Shown here piece by piece: positions 51,640 through 63,990 of a DNA stretch of 64,000 bases; within the stretch, counting starts at the first letter, position 1; every line of letters starts with the position of its first letter. The position numbers and the translations under genes were made by a program. The DNA is taken from NCBI RefSeq assembly GCF_003473485.1, contig NC_053044.1:8568501-8632500 (forward strand). Reading direction: 5' to 3'. This stretch comes from Medicago truncatula. Lineage: Eukaryota > Streptophyta > Magnoliopsida > Fabales > Fabaceae. Under the pieces are notes generated by a model. The model searched no databases, was not told the DNA's origin, and saw nothing but the letters and a program-made list of their open reading frames with translations.

Positions 51640-52140
51640 TTCTAGATCAGTCAGAAAATCAATCACACATTGACACATGATCTAACTTACACCGCCTTAA
51701 GGCTCCACGTCTGAAGGAACACACTAGATTTGATGCACCACATCGCATACGAGCACGTCCTGGCGCGAGGATCACGCTACGCGTCCTCTAATCGTCCCTA
51801 ATTACACGCCGCAAAATTCGGGGGCAGTTATTCCCAACCCGCGCCTATATAATAAGGGTGACATTGCTTCACCCTCAAGGTATGATTCACTTTTCACAAC
51901 GCTTTCGACATAGTTTTTTCAATTTCATTACTGACTTGAGCGTTGGAGTGCTAACGTGCCTGCATACACCTTTCATTTTACCGTGAAGACTCATCGTCAC
52001 CGTACCGGAAATCATTGCCATCACACTGGAGCACTTTCCATCACCGTTGCCTCTTATCCATCCTCACCGGACAGATCACACCCCATGTTTTTAAGCCTCT
52101 ATAAGAATTTCCAATACCGGTTGATAGAGTTAGTGGTTCG
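51640..52140 (+). repeat. GC-richer LTR-like remnant (Ty3 type?)
   Basis: Stands out by GC content (ggcgcgaggatcacgctacg). TATA-like cctatataataag near 51844, then acttgagcgttggagtgctaacg, a phrase common downstream of the TATA in plant Ty3 LTRs. No TSD or internal genes. Confidence 0.4.
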
Positions 52141-53227
52141 ACCGACTTCTTATTTCAAAAGTCTTTTTTGATAGAGTTATGTGATGTGTCTCTTTGATGG
52201 AGTGTCAATAATGCATAAGCTTGACACATCAAAGCACACATACACAATTCACATAATCAGTTTTAATTTGTGTACAAGTATAACAATTACAATCAGGACA
52301 ATATGAATTAATAAATCAAAACAGAACTTATAGACAACAAATATATACATATAATAAGTTAAACTAATCTTACTCCTTTGAATTCTAAATTATCCAACAC
52401 TGATATTTAATAAGTTAAACTATTAGTTAGGGTTTAAGAAATTGGCAATGCTAGACAAAACTAAGAATTTAGATATTCTCATTTCTCCTACTCATCATTA
52501 CACACATGACCTGATTGATACTTCCCTCCCCTTACATTGGTTACCAAAAAACTTTACCACAAAAATTAGTTTTCGACTCTAAACTTGAATACTCACTGAT
52601 AAGAGAAACTCCACCAAATTTAGATTTCAACCACAATAAAACTCTAGAAATAGAACCTAATAAAAACATGAAGATTGGAGTGAATAGAACTTAACATGTC
52701 AATGGAAATCAATCAAAGAGAAAGAGAATTTGGTTATAAACATTTTCTAACACTTGTGCAAGAAGGGGACTCTGGAAGATAGATATACTCTCCAAAGTCC
52801 CAACTTCAAGGTTTAGTAAAACTCTCCAAATCTATTTTCTTAGCTTGAATATGATCATGTTCTGTGTGTCATCTCATATGCGAGTGATACCGCTCTAGCA
52901 TATGCGACACACATAAATCTCTATCTTTCACAATAATTCTCAACCATTAACTACCTAAAACACAAATATTACACATTCAGAAAATCACAAACACATGTAC
53001 ACTTTCGCCAGGAATTGTATTTCCTCATAGTTCCTTGACCTTTTTTTTTTGTCATTAATCCATATATGCAAGGTTTTAAAAGTCAAATTCTTCTTTATTT
53101 GGACATCGTCCAACTCAATCACATGTGAAGGGTCATGGGCATATTTACGAAGTTGAGGCACATTAAGGCACCATGAGGGTTGGATTTATTAGCGCAGCTT
53201 ATGGTTTTCTCATGCGCAAGCAACACT
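52141..53227. other. Intergenic DNA, no gene seen
   Basis: AT-rich. A small inverted repeat sits at 52195-52230 (tttgatggagtgtca / tgacacatcaaa). Confidence 0.4.
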
Positions 53228-53494
53228 GTGAAATTAGGGTTAAGGTTTCTAATGGAGAAGATGAAGTTGGTTATGGTGGTTAGAGGTTGTTATGGATTGA
53301 TGAAAGAGAGAGAATAGTTTTGAAAGTTGTTATTCACATTGGATTATGAAAAGTGAGTTACAAGTAAGTATATATACAATAACTTAGAGATCAAGTCTCT
53401 TGTAACTTCGTAACAAACTTATCCAAACATTCTAATCAAGATTATGGATTAAAACACACAAACTAATTCACCCCTCTTAATCCATAATCCTAAC
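53228..53494 (-). repeat. Possible 3' LTR of the Copia fragment
   Basis: Directly follows the RNase H stop in gene direction; reads tgttaggattatgg at its start, contains a TATA-like tatatatac, ends ttcaca. No second LTR to compare. Confidence 0.35.
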
Positions 53495-53849
53495 ATTCTA
53501 TCAGACCTAACTTGTCCCTCAAGCAAGTGAACCTATCAATCTTCAAAGCTTTTGTGAAACCATCTGCTAGTTGAGCTTCAGTAGGACAGTATTCCACTTC
53601 AATCATTCCTTTTGTGACTTGTTCTTTGATGAAGTAAAATCTGGTTTCTATATGCTTGCTCCTGCCATGTGTTATTGGATTCTTGGCCAAATTTATAGTT
53701 GATTTGTTGTCAATCTTCAGCTTCAGTGGTTTCTTCACTTCATAGTTGAGTTCCTTCATCACATCCATACCATCCACATGTGAAATCATTGTGGTTGTGC
53801 TTGGGAACGAAAGAAAGCCATTGGAGTAGTTTAAATGGACCTCATTCAA
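53495..53849 (-). mobile_element. Copia RNase H C-terminal fragment
   Basis: LKIDNKSTINLAKNPITHGRSK through VEYCPTEAQLADGFTKALK to RDKLGLIEC is the conserved end of Copia Pol. The sequence upstream of MKELNYEVKK is unrelated and contains a 30-bp word repeated 140 bp away (gtggttgtgcttgggaac at 53791 and 53931). Only the 3' end of the element remains. Confidence 0.8.
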
Positions 53850-54596
53850 TTTAAAACCTTAAACGACATATTCATTTTAAAACGGATGGAGTATTATTTT
53901 AATTTATTTCAAATGAAATAGGTGTGGTTGTGCTTGGGAACGAAAGAAAGCCATACCACATAGTTTATTGTCAATTATCCATGGAAACCTTGGTTAGTGC
54001 GAAGACACCACCGATATTTATGCTTTAAAGGACTAAAAAAGTTCGATTTAGAAAACCTTAGACTATTTTCGTGAGCATTGTAAAATAGAGACCACAATTG
54101 CAATTAAATCCTTTAATTATTAGATTTAGAATACAAGATTTTCGTCCTTTTATTTGGAAACCTGAGTTTTTGGTCCCTCGACTTCATACATTATTGCAAT
54201 TTTGGTATCAATCCGTTATTTTTACCCAAAGATACAAATATTTTTGTTCCAAAAGAGTGACTGTTTTTGCAAGGACTTCAAATTTAAAAATAAAAGATAA
54301 AAATGATCACTTCTTGGCCAAAAAATCATCACTTTAAGACCAATAAATCATCATCATGTTTTAGGTCAATAACTTTGGTTAGTACTAAAATTACAATAAA
54401 TGAAACTTGGGATCAAAAACCCAAATTTTAAAATATGGGAGCTAATATCCTATTTGAGATAAAAAAAGAGAGACTAAAAATGGATTTTAGGCTAATTATT
54501 TTTAAAGAAATGCTAACAAATGTCCTAAGCACTTGTTAAGAAGTTAAAATAAATTTTATTTTATGAATAATGCATTCAATATATTAAAAGTTTAAT
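53850..54596. other. Intergenic DNA, no gene seen
   Basis: Weak inverted repetition between 54150-54180 and 54400-54430 (tttttggtccc / gggatcaaaaa). Confidence 0.35.
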
Positions 54597-54724
54597 CTGC
54601 GTGAGCTTAGCTCAGTTGGTAGGGATATTGCATATTATATGCAGGGACCGGGGTTCGAATTCCGGACACTCTACTTCTCCAAAATTTAATTGTGTGAGCA
54701 TACTAGACTACTTGACAAAAAAAA
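54597..54724 (+). mobile_element. tRNA-like SINE, longer-tailed copy
   Basis: The best A-box in the window (ttagctcagttgg) and B-box-like gggttcgaattcc, then about 55 nt of tail before the A run. aaaagtttaat flanks it (54586-54596, 54725-54735). Confidence 0.8.
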
Positions 54725-55086
54725 AAAAGTTTAATAAGTAACATTATCTACATAAAATTTATAAATTAATTTCATTATAGAATCTTTAACAAGCGATTTT
54801 TTGCCTCAAAAACACTTATTAACGAGACTCTTATTTTCTTGAAAAGAAAAAAAAAAAAAAAAAACTCTAAATTTTATATTAGGTTCAACTTCAATCATGG
54901 GGCCTAAGATAATTAACGTTATCGGTAGATGAAACGTCTAAAAAAGACAAGAGAAATTGGGGATTAAATGCCTGGACCAATAGTTTTAATGTTTTTTGCT
55001 CTGTGTGTTTAAATCGGGTCAAATCGTGTGTTTTCTATTTATTTCTAAATCTAGCTACTACGTGCATCCAAGATCTCATAAATATA

Positions 55087-55231
55087 CTCCCTCCGTTTCA
55101 AAATATAAGCAAATTTTACTTTTTAGATTCATTTAATTAATTATGTATGTGATCCATATTATAAACCACATATATCATTAATTGAATGAACCTAAAAAAT
55201 AAAATTTGCTTATATTTTGAAACAGAGGAAG
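55087..55231. mobile_element. 145-bp Stowaway-like palindromic MITE
   Basis: ctccctccgtttcaaaatata and its inverse at the other end, TA on both sides (55085-55086, 55232-55233). Confidence 0.85.
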
Positions 55232-55296
55232 TAGACAACAAGCATCAATAAGGATCCTTCAAAAAAAAAGAAAACATTAATAAGGGTAACAAACTA

Positions 55297-55441
55297 TTCT
55301 CTCCGTTTCAAAATATAAACAAATTTTACTTTTTAGGTTCATGGAATTAATGATGTATGTGGTTCATATTATGAAACACATACATCATTAATTGCATTAG
55401 CCTAAAAAGTAAAATTTGTTTATATTTTGAAACGGTGGGAG
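55297..55441. mobile_element. Second 145-bp MITE of the same family
   Basis: Same ends (ctccgtttcaaaatataaac), same length, TA flanks (55295-55296, 55442-55443), 65 bp from the first. A micro-scar sits between them (about 55243-55285). Confidence 0.85.
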
Positions 55442-55554
55442 TACTCTTATCAGTACCCTATAAAAATACATGTTGTGAATTTGGATAATATCATACCAAT
55501 AAATAACAAAGATGTGTGGAGCAAAGGAAGTGGTATTCAATAGATACAATGTCT

Positions 55555-56235
55555 CCAACCAACAACAACAAAAACATACCTAAATCTAAGTGTAGAGCAA
55601 CACCACACTCATAATCAAAGCAATAAAGATAAGCAATGAAACCCTCCAATCCACTACGATGAAAGTGTTACAAAAGAGTTACAAGAAATTAGCTTATAAG
55701 CTTACAAAAGAACAATACTTAATTTCTACCCATTTTTGTGTCACCCACACTCTCAATGAATCTTAAGAGAAAACACAAAAAGAAGCTTTTTGATCCTTCC
55801 AATGATGAAATCTCACTACCCAAGGTGTTTACAATGTTTCCCAACCCAAGAAAACCTCACTACAAAGACACTCAACTGTAAAGTTACTTTCTTTGTAATC
55901 CAAGTTTCTCTCTCTAAAAACTCTCCTTCAAAATCTGCAAATAAACACTTATATAGCAGTCTTCAACTGTCAAAATCGTGTCACGTTTGTCCAAATCGTG
56001 ACACGGTTGGTGTGTACGACCCAAGATACGACCAACCTTATCCTGAAAACGTACCTAGCAAGTTGAAAATCGTGTCACACTTTCCCAAAATCGTGACACG
56101 ATTGAGCACCCTGAAAGCCCATGCTCACTGCCTAAAAAATCGTGATACGTTGATGAAATCTTGTCACGATTTCTCTATTTCTCAAAATCACAAATTTGAA
56201 GCCAAATTTCAACAATGCAAGAACAATAAATTAGT
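55555..56235. repeat. LTR-like stretch with AATCGTGTCACGATT words
   Basis: No recognised protein although a 149-codon frame is open on +. Contains at least six atcgtgtcac/gtgacacgat words at 55970-56180, as at 28640-29010. Probably part of an unrecognised retroelement. Confidence 0.35.
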
Positions 56236-56309
56236 GTAAACTGTAAACCCGTCATCAAAATAACCAACCACCGCAACTCAAATTACAAACACTTCAACCT
56301 TAGATTATA

Positions 56310-56640
56310 CTCCCTTCGTCTCATATTATGTGTTATTTTTTAGTTTTACACCATTATTAAAAAATTAAGAAAATGATTAGTAATGTTATTTTAATAGTAA
56401 AATGTATTTCATTATGTCCTCGTGAGCTTAACTCAGTTGGTAAGGACAATGCATAAAATATGCAAGGTTTGGGGTTCAAACCATGACCACCACAAAAAAA
56501 AAAAAGTATTTTATTATGCAATAAATAAGGTATGTTAGTGAAAAATAATAATAAATATTATATTGATATTTTCAAAAAGACAAATAATTTAAAATAAAAG
56601 AAAAATAATAAAGAGGATATATACTTTGAGACGGAGGGAA
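56310..56640. mobile_element. Stowaway-like MITE interrupted by a SINE
   Basis: ctcccttcgt ... acggagggaa with TA flanks (56308-56309, 56641-56642). Its middle holds the SINE at 56417. Confidence 0.75.
56417..56505 (+). mobile_element. Short tRNA-like SINE nested in the MITE
   Basis: gtatttcattatg (56404-56416) and gtattttattatg (56506-56518) flank an 89-nt element with A- and B-box-like segments and an A tail. The MITE is older. Confidence 0.85.
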
Positions 56641-56850
56641 TAATTTAAACAACAATTAAGATCAAATTTTAATCTCTCCAAAATTTGCAGAAAATCAAGC
56701 ACTTGATGCAGATGTATAACACAATTTCTCACGTTCAAAATATATCATAAGCACAACATCCAACACCCCTTTCCTGCAAACTCAAACTACAAGAAGGATG
56801 AGAGCACTCCGGAAAATTACTGTTGTAAAATTACTTTTAAAATGTACTTT

Positions 56851-57126
56851 TAATAGTGTTTTTTATCCCTGTAATATATGTCATTTTCGGTTTTCGCCCC
56901 TATAAAATTTTCGGTTTGATTTACACCCTCGAAAAAATTTTATTTTCTGGAAAACACCCCTAATAGGCCATTCAAAAACCAAAATTTCTTAAAAAAATTC
57001 TGAAAATGGCCTATTAGGGGTGTTTTCCAGAAAAATAATAATTTACGAGGGTGCAAATCAAACCGAAAATTTTATAGAGGCGAAAACCAAAAATAACATA
57101 TATTACAGGGGTGAAAAACACTATTA
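56851..57126. repeat. Near-perfect foldback element
   Basis: Arms of about 120 nt (aatagtgttttttatccctg on the left, mirrored caggggtgaaaaacactatt on the right) around a loop of about 35 nt. No ORF. Confidence 0.85.
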
Positions 57127-57227
57127 ACCCTTTTAAAAATAACAAATTTGACCATTTAATTATAGCCCTTTATGCAAAACTCCGACTCCCTTTGATTTTT
57201 ACCGTTTAAGTCGATGCTCACATTTCT

Positions 57228-57346
57228 TTTTTTTTTTTTTTTTTTTGGTAGATAGACGAAATGGCAAAGCCATTATAAACTCACACACACAAGTGGAGGT
57301 ACCGGGGTTCGAACCCCGATCATGGCATCCGGCCTAACAATTTCGG
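57228..57346 (-). mobile_element. SINE with perfect T-arm-like palindrome
   Basis: Poly-T then cggggttcgaaccccg (B-box). catttct flanks it (57221-57227, 57347-57353). A third SINE family, distinct from the short tRNA-like one and from 4403. Confidence 0.7.
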
Positions 57347-57369
57347 CATTTCTATTAAGACATTAGTTT

Positions 57370-58381
57370 TTTATTTTTTAAAAGATATTAAGACTTTAAT
57401 TAATGATACAAATTAACTAAAATAAACATAAACAGTTGGCGTTTTTCACTTCTTTGTCCTCCCTTTTGCTTGGCTCTTCCATGAAGGTCTTGAGACTTTT
57501 TGACCGTGTTATGTGGTAAAACTTGCTTAGGGTTTCCATCTCTGCCACAAATTTGCGAAACCCTTGAAGGATGTTGGGGCAGAGTTTTTCTTACAACAAC
57601 AACGACGCTGGTGGAGAGACGAGCTTTGTAGATGAGGTCGAAGCTTCCATCGGCGTCAATGAGGTAGGGGAGAAATTAATGGTGGGTGGGAGAGTTCTTC
57701 CATCCGTGAGAAATTTCCAAAGATGCATTAACAATAGTGGGTGTTATGTCATCTTTTGGTTTCCACAAAATTTTAATCAAACAAATAAATAAAAAGTTGA
57801 AATTAAGACACATTTTGAGAGAAATTCCAAAGATGCATTAATAGACTCTTGTCCTTAATTTTTATTTTTAGAGTTAAAATGAATGGATGAGGTTGTGCTT
57901 GAACTTGTGCTAAAAAATTGTTTTAATTTTTTTCATTCAATTTTTATACTTTATGAATGATTAAGGTATAAAATTTTATTCTACAAACAAAGTAAAATAT
58001 AATCATCGTTAAGATAAAAAAAAGTGTTAAAAGAAAAACATTTTATACATTATGAATGATTAGGGTATAAAATTTTATTCTAAAAACAAAGTAAAATATA
58101 ATCATCGATAAGATTCCTTCAAAAAAAAATCATCGATAAGATAAAAAAAAGTGTTAAAAGAAAAACAACAAAAAAACAAAAATAAGTAGTCAGTATATAC
58201 CTAGAAAAATTGAACTTTTTTTCATAAATTAGGAAATATAAAAAATTGTATGTGTCATTACATGAAATAAAATGGTGTCGTTGCACTGCAATATGTTCAA
58301 CGAGTGCTAAACAGAAGCATGCATACTTGAAATATAAAAATATGTTGTACATTACCGTTCGTTTAGTTTTAAAGTTTTTTT
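57370..58381. other. Intergenic DNA with a tandem duplication
   Basis: A 73-aa ORF at 57571-57792 is unrecognised. 57944-58044 is repeated at about 58045-58160, the second unit interrupted by a 15-nt A-tailed insert (58115-58129). Confidence 0.4.
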
Positions 58382-61300
58382 GAACAAACAAAAATGGAAT
58401 ATATTAACACTGCTAAAGCAGCCCACTCAGCACAAAATGTACCGAAAAACAACTTAAAACGATACAAACAGTTTAAAAATACAACAAGTTGTTAACCAAT
58501 GCCTAAACACGACAATGGATTCGACACCCACATCTGATCACCAAACATAAATACAACCTTACTGGCTTTCAGCCACCACAAAGAGTGATACTTTACTTTA
58601 TCTAATAATTGAACTAAGGAACTTTCTTTTTGCTTAAAAAGCCTGTTATTTCTTTCATTCCATATAACCCACATCGCGAGTAACCAAATAAGCTGAAGAA
58701 AAGATCTTCTTGATTTCAAACCACCTGTGTAAAATGCAAAATGAGCACCATGATTTGATATATCACAATGATCGACACCATCAAAGCCTATCCAAGACCT
58801 CACCAAAAACCATAAAGAATCAAAGAAACTGCAAGACAAAAATAAATGTCGTGCATCTTCCACGAAACCACAACCTGTTACACATAAGCATGCCTCTGAA
58901 TTCAAGATACCACGAAATATTAAATTAGACATTGTAGGAAGTCTATCTCGAATCAACCTCCAAGCAAAAATAGACACCTTGAGGGGAACATGTTTGTGCC
59001 AAACCAATTCTTCGCAAAGACCATCCTGCTGCACTTCCTGATTAATAAGCATAGCATATGCCCCGCTGACTGTGTAACCTTGGCTAGGGTCCGGTTGCCA
59101 CTGCCACACATCATAGGAAAGAGGCTGCAAAGAAATGTTAGCAAGTAATAACCTACACTCTGCTAGGAGCTCCTCCTCCCACACCCACAAACTCCTACGC
59201 CATTGCCATCCCCCTCCCTCCTCCCCCCATCCTAAAGAAAACATCTCTTTAACAGTAATGGATTTATTTAAAGCTAAATCAAATAACCTTCTAAAACAAA
59301 TCTGGAAAGGGACACGACCACACCACCTCTCATGCCAAAACAAGGTATCCTCCCCATCACCCACACACCTAACCACACAACCCTCAAACCAACTAACACC
59401 ACCCCCACCCTCCCCTTCTGTAATCCTACTAACCTCCTTCCACCAAAAAGAACCACTCCGGCCCCCAACCTCCAACCTCCCATCACGCACACCATACCTA
59501 GCAACCAACACCCTATACCACAACCCTCCACGATCAACAAGTAACCTCCAACACCACTTCCCTAGCAACGCCTCATTAAACTCCCTCAATCGCCTAACTC
59601 CTAAACCCCCCAGACTCCTTTCTCAAACAAACACTCTGCCAGCTCACCCAAGATACTTTTCTACGTTCCTCACTCCCCCCCCCCCCCCCCCAAAAAAAAT
59701 TTTTTTTTTTAGATAAAATAGATTCTATGGAAGAGATTCTACCTGCTGGAGCCTTGAAGAAGGAAAGAGCATAGACCGGTTGCGCGGTCAAGACAGACTT
59801 TAGAAGAATCAAGCGACCTCCAAATGAAAGAAATCGACTTTGCCAATTAGACAGTCTAGATCTGATACAGTTAAACACAGGTTCCCAAAAAGACAGACGA
59901 CGCGGGTTTCCACCTATCGACAATCTCAAATAAATAAAGGGCAATGTACCAACCTTCCAATTCAACAACGACGCTGCTTCCGTTAACCAAGAGTCAGAAA
60001 CATTTAGACCAACCAACAAACTTTTATGGAAATTTATTTTCAGCCCAGAAACAACCTCAAAAAGAACTAAAATTGCCCGCAATGCGCGAACATTCGCCCA
60101 GCTCTTCTCTCCTAAAAGCAAAGTGTCATCTGCAAACTGAAGATGCGATACCGCCACCTCGTTCCCATCCCCAACACAATAACCTCTATACAAATTTGCA
60201 TCAATCATAGCCTTCATCATAACATGCAATCCTTCTGCAGCTAGTAAAAACAAAAATGGGGAAAGTGGATCACCCTGACGCAGACCTCTACCCAAAGGAA
60301 ACTCATCTGTGGGGCTACCATTCACAAGAACTGATGTGGTAGCCGTAGTAATACATTCTTTAATCCATTTCCTCCACAATGTTGGAAAACACATTTTGGC
60401 CATCACCGCGTCTAAATAACCCTAATCAACAGAATCATACGCTTTCTCAAAATCCACTTTAAACATCAACAATTCCTTTTTAGTCTTACGAGCCTCATCC
60501 ACAACCTCATTCGCAATCAGAATGCCATCTAAAATTTGACGATTTTTAACAAACGCAGTCTGAACATCAGAAATAACACTACCTATTACCTGTCTCAACC
60601 TATTGGCCAACAACTTAGCCAAAATTTTATACAAACTTCCGACCAAAGAAATAGGACGAAAATCATTTAAAGATTGAGGAGAATCTACCTTAGGAATGAG
60701 AGCTATAAACGTAGAATTGATACCCTTTGATAACTTCCCATTCCTGTGAAATTCTCCAACAAAACACATCACATCATCTTTCATATCACTCCAGAAATCT
60801 TTGAAAAAACCAAAATTGATACCATCTGGACCGGGACTCTTAAAACTATCACAATCCCAAATAGCTGCTTTCACCTCCTCCATTGAAAAAGGCTTAATAA
60901 GCCCGCCCCCTTCAGCATAAGACAACCCTCTAAGCTGTAAACCATCCACTGTTGTCCTCTGCTCATTATACGACCGAAAGTGGCTCGCAAAGTGAGAAAA
61001 CACAGCTTGACGAACGGGCTGCACACCTTCCACCAAGGCTCCATTCACCGTGATTGACACCAAAGAATTTCTACGCCGCCGACCTCCCAAAAAAGAGTGA
61101 AAATATTTCGAATTAGCATCTCCTTCCCGAAGCCAAGTAAGTCTTGATTGCTGCCAACAAATACTAGTATTAAGACGGGACAACGAATGGATATTTGTCG
61201 TGATTCCACGTAACTCCTCAATCTCTTCTTCAGCTAGATCTTCCTCTTCCCCCTTGGCATCAAAAACAGCTTGCATTTCCTTTAAGGATTTAATCTTCCT

Positions 61301-61858
61301 AACCAAATCATGCGTATGAGCCAAATGCTATTCCTTCAAAGCACTCTTTATAAGTTTCAATTTCTCTTTCAAGACAAAACCACCCCATCCTGTGACTTCC
61401 AAAGATTTTCATTTTTCACTAACAAAATTCTTATATCCAGGTACTTCCTGCCAACATTTCAACAACCTAGAGGGCCTCGGTCCCCAATTTTCCTCATCAA
61501 CTGTCAACAATAAAGGACAATGATCAGACAAACCACGTAAAAGAGCAACCTGATTACAATTAGGCCACAGAACACACCAGTCCTCTGATAAAAGAAACCG
61601 ATCCAACCCACTCATCGATCTCCCATCACCTTTAAACCACGTAAATTTGCGCCCATGCAACGGTAAATCCACCAACATATTATCATCAATAAAACCGTTA
61701 AAAGAAGCACAATCTGCAGACGTTAATCCATTTCTTACTGATCTTCTTTCGTCCACACTTCTAACCGCATTAAAATCCCCACAAATACAAACCTTTTTAC
61801 CACTCAACAAAGCCAAACGTGCCGATAAAGCATTCCATAAAGCTTGTCTTTCTGTCTG
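58382..61858 (-). mobile_element. L1-type LINE ORF2, nearly complete but dead
   Basis: In gene order: endonuclease C-terminal part (61816-61409; CICGDFNAVR, SDHCPLL), linker, reverse transcriptase (61324-59594; GPDGINFGFFK, FRPISLVGSLYKILAK, LRQGDPLSPFLFLLA, catalytic FADD in SHLQFADDTLL, INFHKS), zf-RVT and tail (59589-58492; VPLKVSIFAWRLIRDRL, CGFVEDARHLFLSCSFF). Defects: stops between the endonuclease and RT, a Trp-to-stop at about 60420 (YDSVD*GYLDAV), and a +1 shift in a G run near 59608. The 5' end (ORF1 and endonuclease N-terminus) is missing at 61858. The A tail is the T run at about 58373-58381. No target duplication recognised. A homopolymer block C17-A8-T11 sits at 59675-59710. Confidence 0.9.
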
Positions 61859-61869
61859 AAATATGAATT

Positions 61870-62130
61870 TTAGTTAAAATAATAAGGATAAAAATGGAAC
61901 CAATGATAATAAATTATAAGTTATGAGTTCAAACGCTATTTGAAATAATAAGTTATAAGTTCAAACACTATTTGAAAGTGTTTAAAAAATAAGCTATAAG
62001 CTCCTAAAATAAGCTAAAAGTTCGTTATGAAAAGACGCTTATCAAACAGAGTTTTTTTGTTAGACGAGTTTATAAGTTATCCGCTATAAACTATAAACTA
62101 GCTTCTTATCTTTGCCAAACATAGCCTTAG
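61870..62130. repeat. Remnant of a taagctataagct-type MITE
   Basis: Repeated agttataagttcaaac words and a right end ctttgccaaacatagcc typical of MITE ends. The left end is missing, cut by the LINE. Confidence 0.4.
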
Positions 62131-62329
62131 TTTTTTTTTTCTTTTCAAAAGTCATTCCCCTTAATTTCGACGGATCAATCAAAGTTGATGTGGACATGTC
62201 TATACATTAATTGCCAGCCTTTCTTATAAATAAAATTAAATAAGAAAAAAATAAACATAGCTGGCATATCATATCTTCTTACAATGTGATACTTTCACAT
62301 CTTTTTTATCCCCATTTTCGATAAGAAGT
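62131..62329. other. Short spacer, nothing recognised
   Basis: AT-rich, no ORF. Confidence 0.3.
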
Positions 62330-63990
62330 TGCGCACAAGAATGGTTCATTAGGGAATTCCCTGCAAAGGATGTCGAACATGAAGAGGAAACAACTGCTAT
62401 ATGGAAAGCTTATCTGACTCCTACTCTTCTCTCTAGTAGGATATTAGCCACTAACTCGACAAATTATTATGGGTTATATGGTTATCAACCAAATTTAGTG
62501 GCTAGACAATTTGGTTTGGTACAAACTCGTCCTAGCTCACTTTATAAATCCAAAGAAGACTTGAAGAAACCTAAGGGTGAAATTATGTGGCGATCTCTCC
62601 TTCAAAAAGTTGATGAACATATTCCAACTCTTAAGCCTGCCCCCTTTGAACTTTCATATGAATGTACTAAAATCTTTTTTAGATGGTGGTGGTGATACTT
62701 TGTCGAGAAGAGCAAAGGAGTAAATCCAAACACTTTGCTTCCTGAACTAATTTCTGCTTTTCATTATGTGCAGAAAAAATCGAAGAAACCAAAAGGTACA
62801 CATATTCGAGAAATCCAAGCTTTTCAAAAGTACTTCAAACTATATATGATCGTCTGAACCTTAGTCGGACTGTTTATTATGCTGCCAAAACTTTAAAGGA
62901 AAAACTTTTAGAAAAAATTCCAACATCAAAATTTCCTCCTTTTGTTACCGATAAATATCTTTTTGCTTTATACTTTAAAATTAAATTTCCACCATTGCCA
63001 TCTAGTGAACTAGCACTAGCACTCAGACCACCATATCCAAAATGATTTGTGTGTGGCTCTTGGATGGCAATGAAACAAAACCTTATCAAGAAGAAAGCAA
63101 AGCAAATTACTACGACTAAGCATGACATATACAAGTTTAGAGGTCAATTATATTTTGGCCTACATCAGGTTCGAATCACATTTCCTATAGGAATAGGTAA
63201 GAGCTTTTCACTAACTCTTCAGGATAACAATTATCATTTTTATTTAACACAAAAAATTACCTGTTTCTTTGAATGTTTTAAGCTTTACCTTTACAATCAG
63301 TGCAAAAAGCTGACACATGAGTAGAGGGAACATTGAAGTCGAAGCCTAGCAATTTCTCAAAGAAAGGCAAAATATCCGAGTCAGAGAAAAAAGAAGTAAC
63401 TGAATCCTTTCGAATTCCTTTATATCTTTTCTTTCGACATATATTTCCTATTAACCGAATGGTTTCCAAACAGGATTGAAAAATAAAAGGAAGTTATCCT
63501 TCTAAACCTTCCTCGAAAAAGACAAAGCAAAGTGAAGAAGACATAAGTCTTCCATATCTTTTATACATTGGTATTTGCTTTTCAAAATTTGCTAACACAA
63601 TTTTTTTATCCTTACAGTCTGATGTTTCACCTAAAGCTACCAAGGCCCCTGAGATTCAGATTGAGAATTAGAAAAAGAGAAAACATGCTCAAGAAAAATC
63701 TAGGGACACTAGTGAGTGGAATTCTGTCGAAAATTCTCAAGACGATCCAAACGTTGGTAAAAACACAACTAATGAAGAGACATCCGTGAAGGTTGCAAGG
63801 AAGAAAATTAGAGGTCGCAAGGATGAAAAACCAGCCAATGCACACTCTTGTGTAGAAGATAACGTGTCGAAGGTATTTTTACTTGTCTTTTTTTCTTTTA
63901 ATAACCTTTTTACTAAATTCGACTATTTCTGGCTATTTCAGAGTGTTGAGGTTACCAATGCTGAAACGGGCAAATAAACGACTCCTCCTT
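62330..63990 (+). pseudogene. Decayed gene, plant-mobile-domain-like (tentative)
   Basis: Reads QEWFIREFPAKDVEH, YYGLYGYQPNLVARQFGLVQ, MWRSLLQKVDEHIPTLKP, YECTKIFFRWWW, stop, then NLSRTVYYAAKTLKEKL, FVTDKYLFALYFKIKFPPLP, and after an intron-like gap a Lys/Arg-rich tail VARKKIRGRKDEKP (63780-63870). The YxPNLVARQFG phrase recalls the plant mobile domain (PMD, aminotransferase-like) family, found in transposons and in MAIL1-type host proteins. Four or more stops or frameshifts. The gene may run past the window edge. The assignment is a guess from one motif and domain order. Confidence 0.4.

Noticed and set aside
54597-54670. A functional tRNA gene
   Set aside because: Although the A- and B-boxes are good, it has an A tail, a flanking target duplication and no clean cloverleaf; likewise for its family members.
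55790-56239. 149-aa + strand ORF
   Set aside because: Low-complexity and rich in the repeated AATCGTGTCACGATT word; no family recognised and the region looks like LTR sequence.
59135-59716. 193-aa + strand ORF rich in Pro/Ser/Thr
   Set aside because: Antisense shadow of the LINE ORF2, whose minus-strand domains are clear.
58372-61875. Target-site duplication of the large LINE
   Set aside because: Only A/T-rich loose matches (tttagttttaaa / ttttagttaaaa), not convincing.
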